NCBI GenBank assembly: GCA_947644645.1
Contig: CANSAF010000003.1
Span: 47,758-111,757, forward strand
DNA length: 64,000 bases
Source: an uncultured Sporosarcina sp.
GTDB taxonomy: Bacteria; Bacillota; Bacilli; Bacillales_A; Planococcaceae
Direction of reading: 5' to 3'
Below are positions 35,946 to 46,068 of this stretch, in pieces. A program made the position numbers and the translations under genes. The stretch's first letter is position 1, and every line of letters begins with the position of its first letter. A model generated the notes under the pieces. It ran no database searches and had not been told where the DNA came from. It worked only from the letters and a program-made list of their open reading frames with translations.

Positions 35946-36050
35946 GAGGCACTGAAAAATTTGCTCGAGGCACTGAAAATCTCTTTAGAGGTCCTGAAAA
36001 ACTTGCTTAAGGCACTGAAAATTTTCACGGAAGCACTGAAAAATTATTAA
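35946..36050 (+). repeat. 21-bp tandem repeat reading as heptads
   Basis: Five units of about 21 bases begin GAGGCACTGAAAA or close variants (35946, 35967, 35988, 36009, 36030). In frame they give EALKNLL, EALKISL, EVLKNLL, KALKIFT, EALKNY then stop. An open frame from TTG at 35922 covers them, but no ribosome site is seen. Confidence 0.8.
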
Positions 36051-36167
36051 TTTGCTATAAATCCGCGATTAAATTAGCGGAATTGAAATCAAATCCTTCA
36101 CTCGGGGAATTTGCCTAGCACGTTTTCTAATAAATGCATAGGATACAAAAGAGAGGGGGTGCCTTCA

Positions 36168-36266
36168 ATGAGCGGATACCACCAAGGGTCTACTGGATCA
36201 GGTTTTGCGTTAATCGTCGTATTGTTTATTTTGCTCATTATCGTCGGTGCAGCATATTTATACTAA
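36168..36266 (+). CDS. YjcZ-family small membrane protein
   Basis: A 32-aa protein, too short for most gene callers. After MSGYHQGSTGSG comes one hydrophobic helix FALIVVLFILLIIVGAAYLY, the hallmark of the YjcZ family seen in sporulating Bacilli. GAGAGGGGGTG precedes the ATG by the normal distance. The role is unknown; family members are often sporulation-associated. Confidence 0.85.
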   Translation: MSGYHQGSTGSGFALIVVLFILLIIVGAAYLY

Positions 36267-36288
36267 TATGATTTGGTGAAAATAAAAA

Positions 36289-36332
36289 AAGAGGCTGTCC
36301 AATAGCTTTGCTATTGGACGCCTCCCAATTAT
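36289..36332 (+). terminator. GAGGC/GCCTC-family terminator after the YjcZ gene
   Basis: GAGGCTGTCCAATAGC pairs with GCTATTGGACGCCTC around TTTG. It shares the GAGGCTG..CGCCTC foot with other hairpins here, but the following T content is weak. Confidence 0.7.
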
Positions 36333-36450
36333 TTATGCGTTATTTTATTGCATTCCTTTACTTTTTGGGCATTTCTCTACCGAGCATGAAGTCTAAAAAA
36401 GTAAGGGAATGTATTATTTCCACGCACAAAAAAGGGGACAGACTCTTTTT

Positions 36451-36636
36451 TTATAGCGCAAAAAATACTTCAACGAAAAATGATAAAATTAAAATCGTTA
36501 TTAAAACATTGACAGTTGTATATATTTTGGATTGTTTTTCCTCGGGGATTTCCCTTGATTCGCATAGTGCATAGGTCATTTTGTTAATTTGGAACAGGTA
36601 AAATAATGAAAATAAAACTGTAATTACAAGGATCAA
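36451..36636 (-). CDS. Small two-helix membrane protein
   Basis: A 61-aa protein with hydrophobic helices at residues 2-16 and 40-60. It starts with TTG at 36636, eight bases after AGGGGG. I recognise no family. It lies downstream of scoC on the same strand, separated by 74 bases. Confidence 0.55.
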   Translation of the reverse strand: MILVITVLFSLFYLFQINKMTYALCESREIPEEKQSKIYTTVNVLITILILSFFVEVFFAL

Positions 36637-36710
36637 GTTTTGTTTCCCCCTTCTTTAATCATCTATTCGTTATAATAACAGAACTCGTTGCAGAATGGAA
36701 TATTGAAAGC

Positions 36711-37283
36711 TTATCCTTCATTTTCAACCAAAGGAACCGTTGTAATTTTCTTGGCATTTTGGTCAATTGTTTGTTCTAAATTATCAATGCCGCGTTCGAA
36801 AATCTCCATAAAATCGTCCCCGTAAATATTGCGCACAACGGACATGACTTCAAGGAATTCTGGGAATTTGCCATATAAATCTTTAATCGGAAGAGAACCA
36901 TCTAAAATACCGTGTTCAGTATTGTAGTAGTTATCGTTCATTTCCAAAATGAGGTTTTCTCCCTCTTCTGTAACACGAATATATGTATTTCTACGGTCAT
37001 CTTCCTTTTTATAAAATTGAAGATAGCCACGCTCTTCTAACTTTTTCGAAAAGTTAAATGCCGTTGAAACATGCATGACGCCAAACTTAGCAACATCAGA
37101 AATTGTTGCAGCTTGTAAATGATAAGAAATCCATAAAATATGATGCTCGTTAATATTTAAATTATAAGGGCGAATCCATTCTTGCCAATCCTTTTCAACA
37201 GCTTTCCATAATGCTTTTGACAATTGTGCAATGCGTTGACTGTAAATCATTGCATCTTTAAGTGAATATTTCTCTTCTGACAT
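36711..37283 (-). CDS. scoC: Transition-state regulator ScoC (Hpr), MarR family
   Basis: A 190-aa winged-helix repressor of protease and sporulation genes in Bacillus. The MarR core is seen in [45 protein letters not shown], with the wing [14 protein letters not shown]. The ATG at 37283 follows AGCAGGTG; an upstream in-frame extension is not coding-like. Neighbourhood with yhaH, hit and ecsAB matches B. subtilis. Confidence 0.92.
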   Translation of the reverse strand: MSEEKYSLKDAMIYSQRIAQLSKALWKAVEKDWQEWIRPYNLNINEHHILWISYHLQAATISDVAKFGVMHVSTAFNFSKKLEERGYLQFYKKEDDRRNTYIRVTEEGENLILEMNDNYYNTEHGILDGSLPIKDLYGKFPEFLEVMSVVRNIYGDDFMEIFERGIDNLEQTIDQNAKKITTVPLVENEG

Positions 37284-37585
37284 AATCGGCACCTGCTTCC
37301 AAAAAGTTTTTCTTTTATTATAGCAAGAAAACAAAAAAGAAAGAAGTGTGAATTGAATAAATCTTTTATTTAGATAAAGCGTTTTCAAAGAAGGAAAAGT
37401 TTTCGAGAAACCAAAAACGTTGATGTGACTGGGGTTTGTAAAGGATTTAATGAAGTTCGAATCATTTAAATTATTTTTAATTTCTAAGAACTTTATGGAT
37501 AAATATTAGTTATTGTATGAGGTTTATAAGTTTTTTCAATGAAAGAAAAAGTTGCCCGGTTTATTTGGGCAACTTTTTTAGAGAA
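37284..37585. other. Intergenic region between scoC and the yhaH-like gene
   Basis: This 302-base stretch has no gene. It holds the scoC upstream region and, at its right end, the terminator of the leftward yhaH-like gene (37546-37580). Confidence 0.6.
37546..37580 (-). terminator. Terminator after the yhaH-like gene
   Basis: AAAAAGTTGCCC pairs with GGGCAACTTTTT around a 9-base loop, with T runs on both strands. Confidence 0.85.
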
Positions 37586-37939
37586 TTACTTTTCATTAGA
37601 TAAAATTGAATGCTCAAGTTTTTCCAGAGATTCTTGGATTGCAATGAGTTCTTGATGCAATCTGTCGTTCATCGGTTCGGTTGTGTTTTTCAAATTGCCA
37701 ACAGACTGCTTCACGTAGTCAACCGCATCTGGAATTTGATCTTTTGCTTCGCGTGATAAAGAAGCGAGAGAATTTTTAAGTTGAGCTAATTTTATTTTTA
37801 ATTCTTGATAATGATCTTGCCAATCTGCGCTTACAGTCGATCGAAATTCATCGCCCGATTTTGGCGTGGAATATAAAACTGTTACTGCACCTGCAATGGC
37901 TCCAGTTGTTAAACCAAGAAAAAAAGTTGACGCTTTCAT
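37586..37939 (-). CDS. yhaH: YtxH-domain protein YhaH
   Basis: A 117-aa protein: an N-terminal hydrophobic helix with the Gly/Ala-rich FFLGLTTGAIAGAVTVLYSTPKSG motif of YtxH proteins, then a long amphipathic helix. It is probably a membrane-anchored stress or envelope protein. The ATG at 37939 with AGAGGTG is preferred to an in-frame start at 37963. Synteny with scoC and hit supports the symbol. Confidence 0.82.
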   Translation of the reverse strand: MKASTFFLGLTTGAIAGAVTVLYSTPKSGDEFRSTVSADWQDHYQELKIKLAQLKNSLASLSREAKDQIPDAVDYVKQSVGNLKNTTEPMNDRLHQELIAIQESLEKLEHSILSNEK

Positions 37940-38049
37940 AGGAGAGTGCACCTCTTTCTTCACTATTTACTAATTTAATTAAACCATGCATTGATACAAG
38001 GCGCAAATAATATTCGTTCTTAATTTTAAGAAAAAAGTGGACTGATTTG

Positions 38050-38478
38050 TTATGCTTCTAAACTAGTACGAATATTCGTAGCAAGTTCTTGGATTTGGTC
38101 AGGTGTCCATTCGTTTTGCTTTGTTTGCCATGTGCTTAAATCAAATCCGTCCGTTTCATCATATCGAGGAATAAAGTGTAAATGATAGTGGAAGACGGTT
38201 TGTCCCGCCGGCGCCCCGTTATTTTGCAATAAATTCAGACCAGCTGGTTTAAAATAATCTTTTAAAGCATTGGCAACTTTTGGCGCTCGCGCAAAGAAGT
38301 TTGCCGCGTCTTCTTCTGTAAAGTCGTAAATGTTTTCAACATGCTTTTTTGGGATGAGCAGTACATGTCCTTTTGTAACGGGCATAATATCCATAAAAGC
38401 ATAAACATGTTCATCTTCATAAATTTTAGCACTTGGAATCGAACCTTCAATAATTTGACAGAAAATACAACTTGTCAT
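38050..38478 (-). CDS. hit: HIT-family nucleotide hydrolase
   Basis: A 142-aa histidine triad protein. It carries the catalytic HYHLHF motif near residue 100 and an N-terminal C..C (CIFCQII) that, with two His, can form a zinc site. It hydrolyses nucleoside phosphoramidates or dinucleotides. Divergent from ecsA, as in B. subtilis. The ATG at 38478 follows AAAGGAAGTG. Confidence 0.93.
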   Translation of the reverse strand: MTSCIFCQIIEGSIPSAKIYEDEHVYAFMDIMPVTKGHVLLIPKKHVENIYDFTEEDAANFFARAPKVANALKDYFKPAGLNLLQNNGAPAGQTVFHYHLHFIPRYDETDGFDLSTWQTKQNEWTPDQIQELATNIRTSLEA

Positions 38479-38596
38479 TTGAACACTTCCTTTCATTATT
38501 TAGCTTATTGTAGCATATTTTTTAAAATAGTATGATGGTGACAAGAGAATTTCCCTAAGTTTTTTGGTAGGATAATAAGAAGAATGGAGGATGAAT

Positions 38597-39337
38597 ATGC
38601 CAGTTTTAAAACTAAATAATGTGACAGGTGGTTATACGAGAAAACCTGTTTTGCATGATTTATCATTTGAGTTAAAAGAAGGCGAATTAGTTGGCTTAAT
38701 CGGCTTAAACGGTGCTGGAAAAAGTACAACGATTAAACATATTATCGGTTTAATGAATCCACATGAAGGAGAAATTGAAGTAAACGGCGTTACTTTCCAA
38801 CAGGATCCTGAAAAGTATCGGCAATCTTTTTCTTATATTCCTGAAACGCCAGTTCTTTATGAAGAATTAACATTAAAAGAACATTTAGAGTTAACGGCGA
38901 TGGCATATGGATTGGACAAGGCAACATTTGAAGCGCGTTCCGAAATGTTATTGAAAGAATTTATGATGGAGAAAAGATTAAGGTGGTTTCCGGCTCATTT
39001 TTCTAAAGGAATGCGTCAAAAAGTAATGATTATGTGTGCTTTTTTAGTCAATCCGTCATTATATATTATCGATGAGCCGTTTGTTGGACTAGATCCGATT
39101 GGCATTCAATCACTTCTAGAGCAAATGGAAACACGTAAAAAAGAAGGGGCATCTGTCCTGATGTCTACGCATATTTTATCGACAGCGGAAAAATATTGTG
39201 ATCGCATTATTTTACTGCATGAAGGACGTGTGCGTGCACAAGGAACGATGGACGAGTTACGAGCGGCATTTGGCAAGATGGATGCTTCGTTAGATGATCT
39301 CTATATTGCGATGACAGAGGAAATGTCCCATGAATGA
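38597..39337 (+). CDS. ecsA: ABC transporter ATPase EcsA
   Basis: A 246-aa nucleotide-binding subunit with Walker A GLNGAGKST, signature FSKGMRQKV and Walker B LYIIDEPFVGLD. In Bacillus EcsAB affects secretion, competence and intramembrane proteolysis. The ATG at 38597 fits GGAGG; an ATG at 38591 is too close to it. It overlaps ecsB by eight bases. Confidence 0.93.
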   Translation: MPVLKLNNVTGGYTRKPVLHDLSFELKEGELVGLIGLNGAGKSTTIKHIIGLMNPHEGEIEVNGVTFQQDPEKYRQSFSYIPETPVLYEELTLKEHLELTAMAYGLDKATFEARSEMLLKEFMMEKRLRWFPAHFSKGMRQKVMIMCAFLVNPSLYIIDEPFVGLDPIGIQSLLEQMETRKKEGASVLMSTHILSTAEKYCDRIILLHEGRVRAQGTMDELRAAFGKMDASLDDLYIAMTEEMSHE

Positions 39338-40535
39338 TTTTCGTGAAATGTGGGGAAAACGATTTTTCCATTATATGCGTGAATTACAACAGTATATGCA
39401 ATATATTTTTACGGGACATTTAGCCATTGTTTTAGTTTTTGCGATTGGTGCAGGCGGGTATGCGTATAGCGAATGGTTGAAGGAAGTTCCGCTTGATTTT
39501 CCGGCGGCGCTTTTAACGGCACTTGTGATCGGGGGAGCACTCGTTTATTCGCCACCTGTTACTTTGTTAAAGCCAGCGGATATTGTTTTTTTCTTGCCAC
39601 TCGAAAAACAATTACCTGACTATATGAAGAAAGCATTGAAATGGTCGAAAGTTTCTCAAATGCCTTTACCACTTATTTTATTTATCGTCGCATTACCGCT
39701 TCTATCGGCAACGGAAACAGCATCCACGAGTGTTTTACTTTGGCTTGCAGTTTTTGTCGTTATCTTGAAATGGATGTTTGTGGAAACTGAATTCTTAGTG
39801 CATTTTGCGCGAAGTGGACAAGGGATTTGGCAAGACCGATTTATTCGATTTATTATTTCTGGGCTGCTTATTTATTTTTGGCTAAGTCCTTATTTTTATA
39901 TCATCGTTATTCCAGCGATTGCACTCGCATTTTATATGGCTTATTGGCGTAAACAAACTGCAAGTAAACCATTTCCGTATGAACATTTTATTTCATTGGA
40001 ACAAAATCGAATGATGCGTTTTTATCGATTTGCAAATTATTTTACAGATGTCCCGCATTTGAAAGGGAAGATGAGTCGCAGAGCTTGGTTAGGCATGTTT
40101 ATGCGTCCGCCGGAATTCGGTAAAACGATGTCGCAGGCCTTTTTAATTCGAAGAACTTTTTTACGTACAGATGATATTTTCTGGCTTTGGGTTCGATTAA
40201 CGGCAATTTCAGTCGTTGCAACGTATTTCATTACGATTCCAGTTGCAATTTTATTATTTGTTGCTGCACTTGCTTTCGCTTCATCGATCCAATTAATTTA
40301 TGCATTGCGTTCGGGAGACGAATTTCGAATGGACAGATTATTCCCAGAACCAAAAGCATATCGAACAAATGCCATTCGTCAAACTGTGCGCGGCGTTCAG
40401 TGGTTGCAAGCGGTATTTGTACTGATCATTGGTTTCGTTTCGTTTGGTGTATCTATTACGACATGCTTACTCTTTATCGTTATAGTTGTCGTGTCTGAAA
40501 TCACGATTCGTTTTACGAAAGAAAAACAAAGTTAA
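39330..40535 (+). CDS. ecsB: ABC transporter membrane subunit EcsB
   Basis: A 401-aa membrane protein with about eight hydrophobic segments, the permease partner of EcsA. Overlapping start and stop indicate translational coupling. Size and order match B. subtilis EcsB. The transported molecule is not established. Confidence 0.92.
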   Translation: MNDFREMWGKRFFHYMRELQQYMQYIFTGHLAIVLVFAIGAGGYAYSEWLKEVPLDFPAALLTALVIGGALVYSPPVTLLKPADIVFFLPLEKQLPDYMKKALKWSKVSQMPLPLILFIVALPLLSATETASTSVLLWLAVFVVILKWMFVETEFLVHFARSGQGIWQDRFIRFIISGLLIYFWLSPYFYIIVIPAIALAFYMAYWRKQTASKPFPYEHFISLEQNRMMRFYRFANYFTDVPHLKGKMSRRAWLGMFMRPPEFGKTMSQAFLIRRTFLRTDDIFWLWVRLTAISVVATYFITIPVAILLFVAALAFASSIQLIYALRSGDEFRMDRLFPEPKAYRTNAIRQTVRGVQWLQAVFVLIIGFVSFGVSITTCLLFIVIVVVSEITIRFTKEKQS

Positions 40536-40578
40536 CCTTTCCATTTTAGAAATGTTTAGTGGAATATTCAAAAAACAC

Positions 40579-40608
40579 TTGCAACTCACCACTGTTTTTT
40601 TATATAAT
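40579..40608 (+). promoter_or_regulatory. Promoter of the IDEAL-domain gene
   Basis: TTGCAA (40579-40584), 18-base spacer, TATAAT (40603-40608), then AGGGGTGAG before the start codon. Confidence 0.7.
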
Positions 40609-40635
40609 AGTGAAAAGGCGTCAGGGGTGAGTGGA

Positions 40636-40872
40636 ATGGAAAAGAAATATTCACATGTCGACTTCATGAAAATTGTAAGAAAGAATAGCTCTACAGTACA
40701 CGCTGAGAAATTGCTGAATGATATTTACATGGACATGTTTTTAAATCGTATTCACCGAGAGCAAACGAGAAAAAGAATCATCTGCCTAATTGACGAAGCA
40801 CTAGACCAACGAGATAAAGAGAAATTTAAACTATATGCAGAACAACTATCTGAATTTGAGGAAGTCCTATAA
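40636..40872 (+). CDS. IDEAL-domain small protein
   Basis: A 78-aa helical protein ending in the IDEAL signature (LIDEALDQRDKEKFKLYAEQL). Such domains occur in small Bacillus regulatory proteins, for example at the C terminus of some competence and stress factors. The specific role is unknown. It has its own promoter and terminator. Confidence 0.85.
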   Translation: MEKKYSHVDFMKIVRKNSSTVHAEKLLNDIYMDMFLNRIHREQTRKRIICLIDEALDQRDKEKFKLYAEQLSEFEEVL

Positions 40873-40874
40873 GG

Positions 40875-40927
40875 GAGGCTGCCTTTGAAAGTCGAAATTC
40901 ATGACTTTCGTGGCGCCTCGCTTTTTT
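40875..40927 (+). terminator. GAGGC/AAGTC-family terminator after the IDEAL gene
   Basis: GAGGCTGCCTTTGAAAGTC pairs with GACTTTCGTGGCGCCTC (one bulge) and is followed by GCTTTTTTG. It shows both conserved parts of the family. Confidence 0.88.
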
Positions 40928-41017
40928 GTGTATGTACAGTTCTAGTTAATTATGTTTCACAATATGTTGCAAGGGAACCTTAAAGATAAGACAACGAGAG
41001 GGAGGAGGATTCGTGAC

Positions 41018-41032
41018 ATGAACGCCTGTTCC
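41018..41032 (+). promoter_or_regulatory. LexA (SOS) box upstream of uvrB
   Basis: GAACGCCTGTTC (41020-41031) fits the Bacillus LexA/DinR consensus GAACN4GTTC. It is 114 bases before the uvrB start. uvrBA is a known SOS operon in B. subtilis. I cannot place the -10 with confidence. Confidence 0.65.
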
Positions 41033-41145
41033 TTTTTTCTCGTGTTTTTTTCTGAAATATGATAAGGTGAAACTAATCTGTACAGGCGATTTACTGCTTG
41101 TGAATGTGGGTATAATTGAACGACTAATCAGTGGGAGGGACAATC

Positions 41146-43125
41146 TTGGAAAAATTTGAATTGCAGGCCCCATATTCTCCAGCCGGCGATCAACCGACAG
41201 CGATCGCAAAGTTAATAGAAGGCGTAAACGAGGGAGAAAGACATCAAACATTACTGGGGGCAACAGGAACTGGGAAAACATTTACAGTTTCTAATGTTGT
41301 CAAAGAAATTAATAAGCCGACTTTAGTAATGGCCCATAATAAAACATTAGCGGGTCAATTATATAGCGAATTTAAAGAGTTTTTTCCGAATAATGCAGTG
41401 GAATATTTCGTTAGTTATTATGATTATTTCCAACCAGAAGCTTATGTAGCACATACAGACACATATATTGAAAAAGATGCCAGCATTAATGATGAAATTG
41501 ATAAACTTCGACATTCAGCCACATCATCATTATTCGAGAGAAATGATGTATTAATCGTTGCATCGGTCTCTTGTATTTATGGACTTGGTTCGCCAAAAGA
41601 ATACCGGGACATGGTTGTGTCGATTCGAAAAGGAATGGAAATTGCAAGAGATGAATTGCTGCGTAAGTTTGTTGGCATTCAATATGCGCGAAATGATATT
41701 AATTTTACACGCGGAACTTTTCGAGTGCGCGGAGATGTAGTGGAAATCTTTCCTGCCTCACGTGATGAAAGATGTATGCGCATTGAATTTTTCGGTGATG
41801 AAATTGATCGAATTCGAGAAGTAGATGCATTAACAGGTGAAATTATTGGTGAACGTGAACATGTCGCGATTTTCCCTGCATCCCACTTCGTTACGGGTGA
41901 TGAGAAAATGCAGAAGGCGATTGCGAATATTGAAATCGAATTAGAAGAAAGACTGGAACAATTAAATAGTGAAAATAAATTATTAGAAGCACAGCGACTC
42001 GAACAACGTACACGTTATGACTTGGAAATGATGAAGGAAATGGGTTTTTGTTCAGGGATCGAAAACTATTCAAGACATCTAACATTAAGACCTTCGGGTG
42101 CAGCACCTTATACATTAATGGATTATTTTCCTGATGATTTTCTACTCGTCGTTGATGAAAGTCACGTGACACTCCCACAAGTACGCGGCATGTTTAATGG
42201 TGACCAAGCACGAAAGCAAGTATTGGTCGACCATGGTTTTCGTTTACCATCCGCACTTGATAACCGTCCACTTCGCTTTGAAGAATTTGAAAAACGAATT
42301 AAAGAAGCCATTTATGTTTCGGCAACACCGGGACCTTATGAAATTGAACATACACCTGAAATGATTGAACAAATTATTCGTCCAACTGGTTTACTAGATC
42401 CAATCATTGAAGTGAGACCGATAGAAGGGCAAATTGATGATTTATTGGATGAAATTCATCAGCGAATCGAACGTAATGAACGGGTATTAATTACGACTTT
42501 AACGAAGAAAATGTCTGAAGACTTAACTGATTATTTGAAAGAAATTGGCATAAAAGTGCAGTACCTTCATTCCGAAGTGAAGACATTAGAACGGATTGAA
42601 ATTATTCGTGAGCTTCGTCTTGGTACGTATGATGTCCTCGTTGGGATTAACTTGCTCCGAGAAGGAATTGATATTCCAGAAGTGTCACTTGTGGCGATTT
42701 TAGATGCAGATAAAGAAGGATTTTTACGTTCCGAACGTTCTTTAATCCAAACGATTGGACGAGCAGCGCGAAATTCCGAAGGACGCGTCATTATGTATGC
42801 AGACCGAATGACCGATTCTATGAAGCTAGCCATTAGTGAAACGAAAAGACGTCGTGAAATTCAAGAAGCATATAATGAAAAACACGGCATTACGCCAACT
42901 ACGATTCAAAAAGAAATTCACCAAGTGATCCGCGCAACAGAAGTGGCGGAAGAACAAGAAACGTATTTAGCTAAAATTACAAAAGGTAAAAAGTTAACGA
43001 AGAAAGAGAAAGCGTCTATTTTAGAAGTACTTGAAAGAGAAATGAAAGAAGCCGCAAAAGATTTGCAGTTTGAGTTGGCGGCGGAGTTAAGAGATGCGAT
43101 TTTAGAGCTCAAAGCAGAAAGGTAG
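41146..43125 (+). CDS. uvrB: Excinuclease ABC subunit B
   Basis: A 659-aa nucleotide excision repair helicase. Walker A GATGTGKT lies near residue 40, the beta-hairpin region [11 protein letters not shown] follows, then [40 protein letters not shown] and the C-terminal UVR motif ([16 protein letters not shown]) that binds UvrC. TTG at 41146 follows GGGAGGG; a GTG at 41131 lies upstream of that site. uvrA begins seven bases after the stop. Confidence 0.97.
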   Translation: MEKFELQAPYSPAGDQPTAIAKLIEGVNEGERHQTLLGATGTGKTFTVSNVVKEINKPTLVMAHNKTLAGQLYSEFKEFFPNNAVEYFVSYYDYFQPEAYVAHTDTYIEKDASINDEIDKLRHSATSSLFERNDVLIVASVSCIYGLGSPKEYRDMVVSIRKGMEIARDELLRKFVGIQYARNDINFTRGTFRVRGDVVEIFPASRDERCMRIEFFGDEIDRIREVDALTGEIIGEREHVAIFPASHFVTGDEKMQKAIANIEIELEERLEQLNSENKLLEAQRLEQRTRYDLEMMKEMGFCSGIENYSRHLTLRPSGAAPYTLMDYFPDDFLLVVDESHVTLPQVRGMFNGDQARKQVLVDHGFRLPSALDNRPLRFEEFEKRIKEAIYVSATPGPYEIEHTPEMIEQIIRPTGLLDPIIEVRPIEGQIDDLLDEIHQRIERNERVLITTLTKKMSEDLTDYLKEIGIKVQYLHSEVKTLERIEIIRELRLGTYDVLVGINLLREGIDIPEVSLVAILDADKEGFLRSERSLIQTIGRAARNSEGRVIMYADRMTDSMKLAISETKRRREIQEAYNEKHGITPTTIQKEIHQVIRATEVAEEQETYLAKITKGKKLTKKEKASILEVLEREMKEAAKDLQFELAAELRDAILELKAER

Positions 43126-43132
43126 AATTTCT

Positions 43133-46006
43133 ATGAAAAATAAAGAAATCGTCATACAAGGCGCAAGAGCCCATAATTTAAAAAATATAGATGTCAATAT
43201 TCCACGGGACCAGCTCGTTGTCATAACGGGATTATCTGGTTCAGGAAAATCGTCCCTTGCTTTCGATACGATTTACGCGGAAGGGCAGCGCCGATATGTG
43301 GAGTCTTTATCGGCGTATGCACGTCAATTTTTAGGGCAGATGGATAAACCTGATGTCGATGTTATTGAAGGTTTATCGCCAGCCATTTCAATTGACCAAA
43401 AAACGACGAGCCGAAATCCGCGTTCAACTGTTGGAACGGTAACGGAAATTTACGATTATTTACGTCTTTTATATGCACGTGTCGGAAAGCCTGTTTGTCC
43501 AAAACACGGGATTGAAATCTCATCCCAAACGATTGAACAAATGGTCGATCGCTTATTAGAATTGCCGGAAAGAACAAGGCTTCAAGTGTTGGCACCAATT
43601 GTGAAAGGACGTAAAGGAACGCATGTAAAGCTATTTGAAGAAATTCGAAAAGAAGGCTACGTCCGCGTTCGTATTAACGGAGAAACGTATGATCTAGACG
43701 ATAATATTGAATTAAATAAAAATAAAAAACATAATATCGAAGTCGTCATTGACCGTATCGTGATGAAAGAAGATATTGCAGGCAGACTAAGTGATTCATT
43801 GGAATCGGCGCTACGTTTAGCAGATGGAACGGTTTTAATCGATGTGATTGATGGTGAAGAACTGTTATTTAGTGAACATCATGCTTGTCCATTATGCGGA
43901 TTTTCAATTGGAGAGTTAGAACCGCGCATGTTTTCCTTTAACAGTCCATTTGGTGCTTGCGGTGAATGTGATGGGCTCGGAACAAAATTAGAAGTAGACC
44001 CGAAGCTTGTCGTTCCAGACGATTCGCTTACTTTACTGGAGCACGCGATTGCACCGTGGGAACCGACAAGTTCACAATATTATCCCGAATTATTAAAAAC
44101 GGTCGCCAATCATTTCGGCATTCCAATGGATGTACCGGTAAATGAAATACCAGAGGAACAGTTTAATAAAATTTTATATGGTTCTGGAGATGAAAAAATT
44201 CGTTTCCGTTATACTAATGAATTTGGTGGCACACGAGATAGCGATATTCTTTTTGAAGGGGTGATGTCGAATGTGGCACGCCGTTTTAAAGATACGTCTT
44301 CAGATTATGTGCGTGACCAAATGGAAAAATATATGTCTGTTCACAATTGCCCGTCTTGTAAAGGGTATCGCTTGAAAGAAGAATCGCTCGCGGTAAAAGT
44401 GAATGATTTGCATATTGGACAAGTGACGGAGAAATCGATTGTCGAGGCGAATCAATTTTTCGAAGACTTATCTTTATCCGAAAAAGATCGTCAAATTGCG
44501 GAGTTAATTTTAAAAGAAATCGCAGAAAGACTCGGTTTCTTAATCAATGTTGGGTTAGATTATTTAACTTTAGCAAGAGCGGGAGGCACATTATCTGGTG
44601 GAGAAGCGCAAAGAATTCGCCTTGCAACGCAAATTGGTTCGCGTTTAACTGGCGTTCTTTATATTTTAGATGAACCGTCTATCGGGCTTCACCAACGCGA
44701 TAATGATCGACTCATTGCCACTTTAAAAAGTATGCGTGAAATTGGCAATACGTTAATTGTTGTGGAACATGATGAAGATACGATGATGGCTGCGGATTAT
44801 TTAATCGATATGGGACCGGGCGCTGGTGCTGCTGGTGGGACGGTCGTTTCCGCAGGTACACCTGAAGAAGTGATGAATGATGAACATTCATTGACAGGCG
44901 ATTATTTAAGCGGCAAGAAATTTATTGCACTTCCGCTTGAAAGACGTCCAGCAGATGGTCGTAAAATTACGATTAAAGGCGCCGCGGAAAATAATTTAAA
45001 AAACGTGAATGTCGAGTTTCCACTTGGACAATTTATCGCAGTGACGGGTGTTTCTGGTTCTGGAAAAAGTACTTTAGTGAATGAAGTGCTTTATAAAACA
45101 TTGGCATCAAAATTAAATCGTGCAAAATTAATTCCTGGAAAGCATAAATCGGTGACAGGTTTAGAAGAGTTGGAAAAAGTGATTGAAATTGACCAATCAC
45201 CAATCGGGCGTACACCGAGATCCAACCCCGCAACTTATACGAGTATGTTTGACGATGTACGAGATGTTTTTGCCTCGACCAATGAAGCCAAAGTACGTGG
45301 CTATAAAAAAGGACGTTTTAGTTTTAACGTCAAAGGTGGGCGCTGTGAAGCTTGTCGCGGTGATGGGATTATTAAAATTGAAATGCACTTTTTACCAGAT
45401 GTTTACGTCCCATGTGAAATTTGCCATGGTAAACGGTATAATCGCGAAACATTAGAAGTGCGCTATAAAGGGAAAAATATTTCAGACGTTTTAAATATGA
45501 CGGTTGAAGACGCGCTTGAGTTTTTTGAAAATATCCCGAAAATAAAACGTAAACTTCAAACGATTGTCGATGTTGGACTTGGCTATATTAAACTTGGGCA
45601 ACCTGCGACAACTTTATCAGGCGGGGAAGCGCAACGTGTTAAACTTGCTTCAGAACTTCATAAACGTTCAAATGGAAAGTCCATTTATATTTTGGATGAA
45701 CCGACAACGGGACTCCATGCGCATGATATTGCGAAATTATTAATCGTTCTTCAAAGACTGGTGGAAACGGGCAATACAGTCCTTGTGATTGAACATAACT
45801 TGGATGTCATTAAAACGGTCGATCATATTATTGATTTGGGTCCTGAAGGCGGCGATAAAGGTGGACAAATTATTGCGACAGGGACACCTGAAGAAGTGGC
45901 GCAAGTAACGGCATCCTATACGGGACAATATTTAAAGCCGATTCTAGAAAGAGACCGAGCGCGTATGGAAAAATTAATTCATGAAGCAGAAAACGTGAAA
46001 AAATGA
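43133..46006 (+). CDS. uvrA: Excinuclease ABC subunit A
   Basis: A 957-aa damage-recognition ATPase with two ABC modules ([10 protein letters not shown] near residue 35 and [10 protein letters not shown] near 640), two LSGGEAQR signatures, and zinc-binding Cys sets CPLC..CGEC and CEAC..CEIC. Partner of UvrB in the same operon. Confidence 0.97.
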   Translation: MKNKEIVIQGARAHNLKNIDVNIPRDQLVVITGLSGSGKSSLAFDTIYAEGQRRYVESLSAYARQFLGQMDKPDVDVIEGLSPAISIDQKTTSRNPRSTVGTVTEIYDYLRLLYARVGKPVCPKHGIEISSQTIEQMVDRLLELPERTRLQVLAPIVKGRKGTHVKLFEEIRKEGYVRVRINGETYDLDDNIELNKNKKHNIEVVIDRIVMKEDIAGRLSDSLESALRLADGTVLIDVIDGEELLFSEHHACPLCGFSIGELEPRMFSFNSPFGACGECDGLGTKLEVDPKLVVPDDSLTLLEHAIAPWEPTSSQYYPELLKTVANHFGIPMDVPVNEIPEEQFNKILYGSGDEKIRFRYTNEFGGTRDSDILFEGVMSNVARRFKDTSSDYVRDQMEKYMSVHNCPSCKGYRLKEESLAVKVNDLHIGQVTEKSIVEANQFFEDLSLSEKDRQIAELILKEIAERLGFLINVGLDYLTLARAGGTLSGGEAQRIRLATQIGSRLTGVLYILDEPSIGLHQRDNDRLIATLKSMREIGNTLIVVEHDEDTMMAADYLIDMGPGAGAAGGTVVSAGTPEEVMNDEHSLTGDYLSGKKFIALPLERRPADGRKITIKGAAENNLKNVNVEFPLGQFIAVTGVSGSGKSTLVNEVLYKTLASKLNRAKLIPGKHKSVTGLEELEKVIEIDQSPIGRTPRSNPATYTSMFDDVRDVFASTNEAKVRGYKKGRFSFNVKGGRCEACRGDGIIKIEMHFLPDVYVPCEICHGKRYNRETLEVRYKGKNISDVLNMTVEDALEFFENIPKIKRKLQTIVDVGLGYIKLGQPATTLSGGEAQRVKLASELHKRSNGKSIYILDEPTTGLHAHDIAKLLIVLQRLVETGNTVLVIEHNLDVIKTVDHIIDLGPEGGDKGGQIIATGTPEEVAQVTASYTGQYLKPILERDRARMEKLIHEAENVKK

Positions 46007-46068
46007 AACTTTATTCGTCTGCTAACGTATAAATAATAAGATTAAATTTGAAACTAGGAGGAAGAAAA

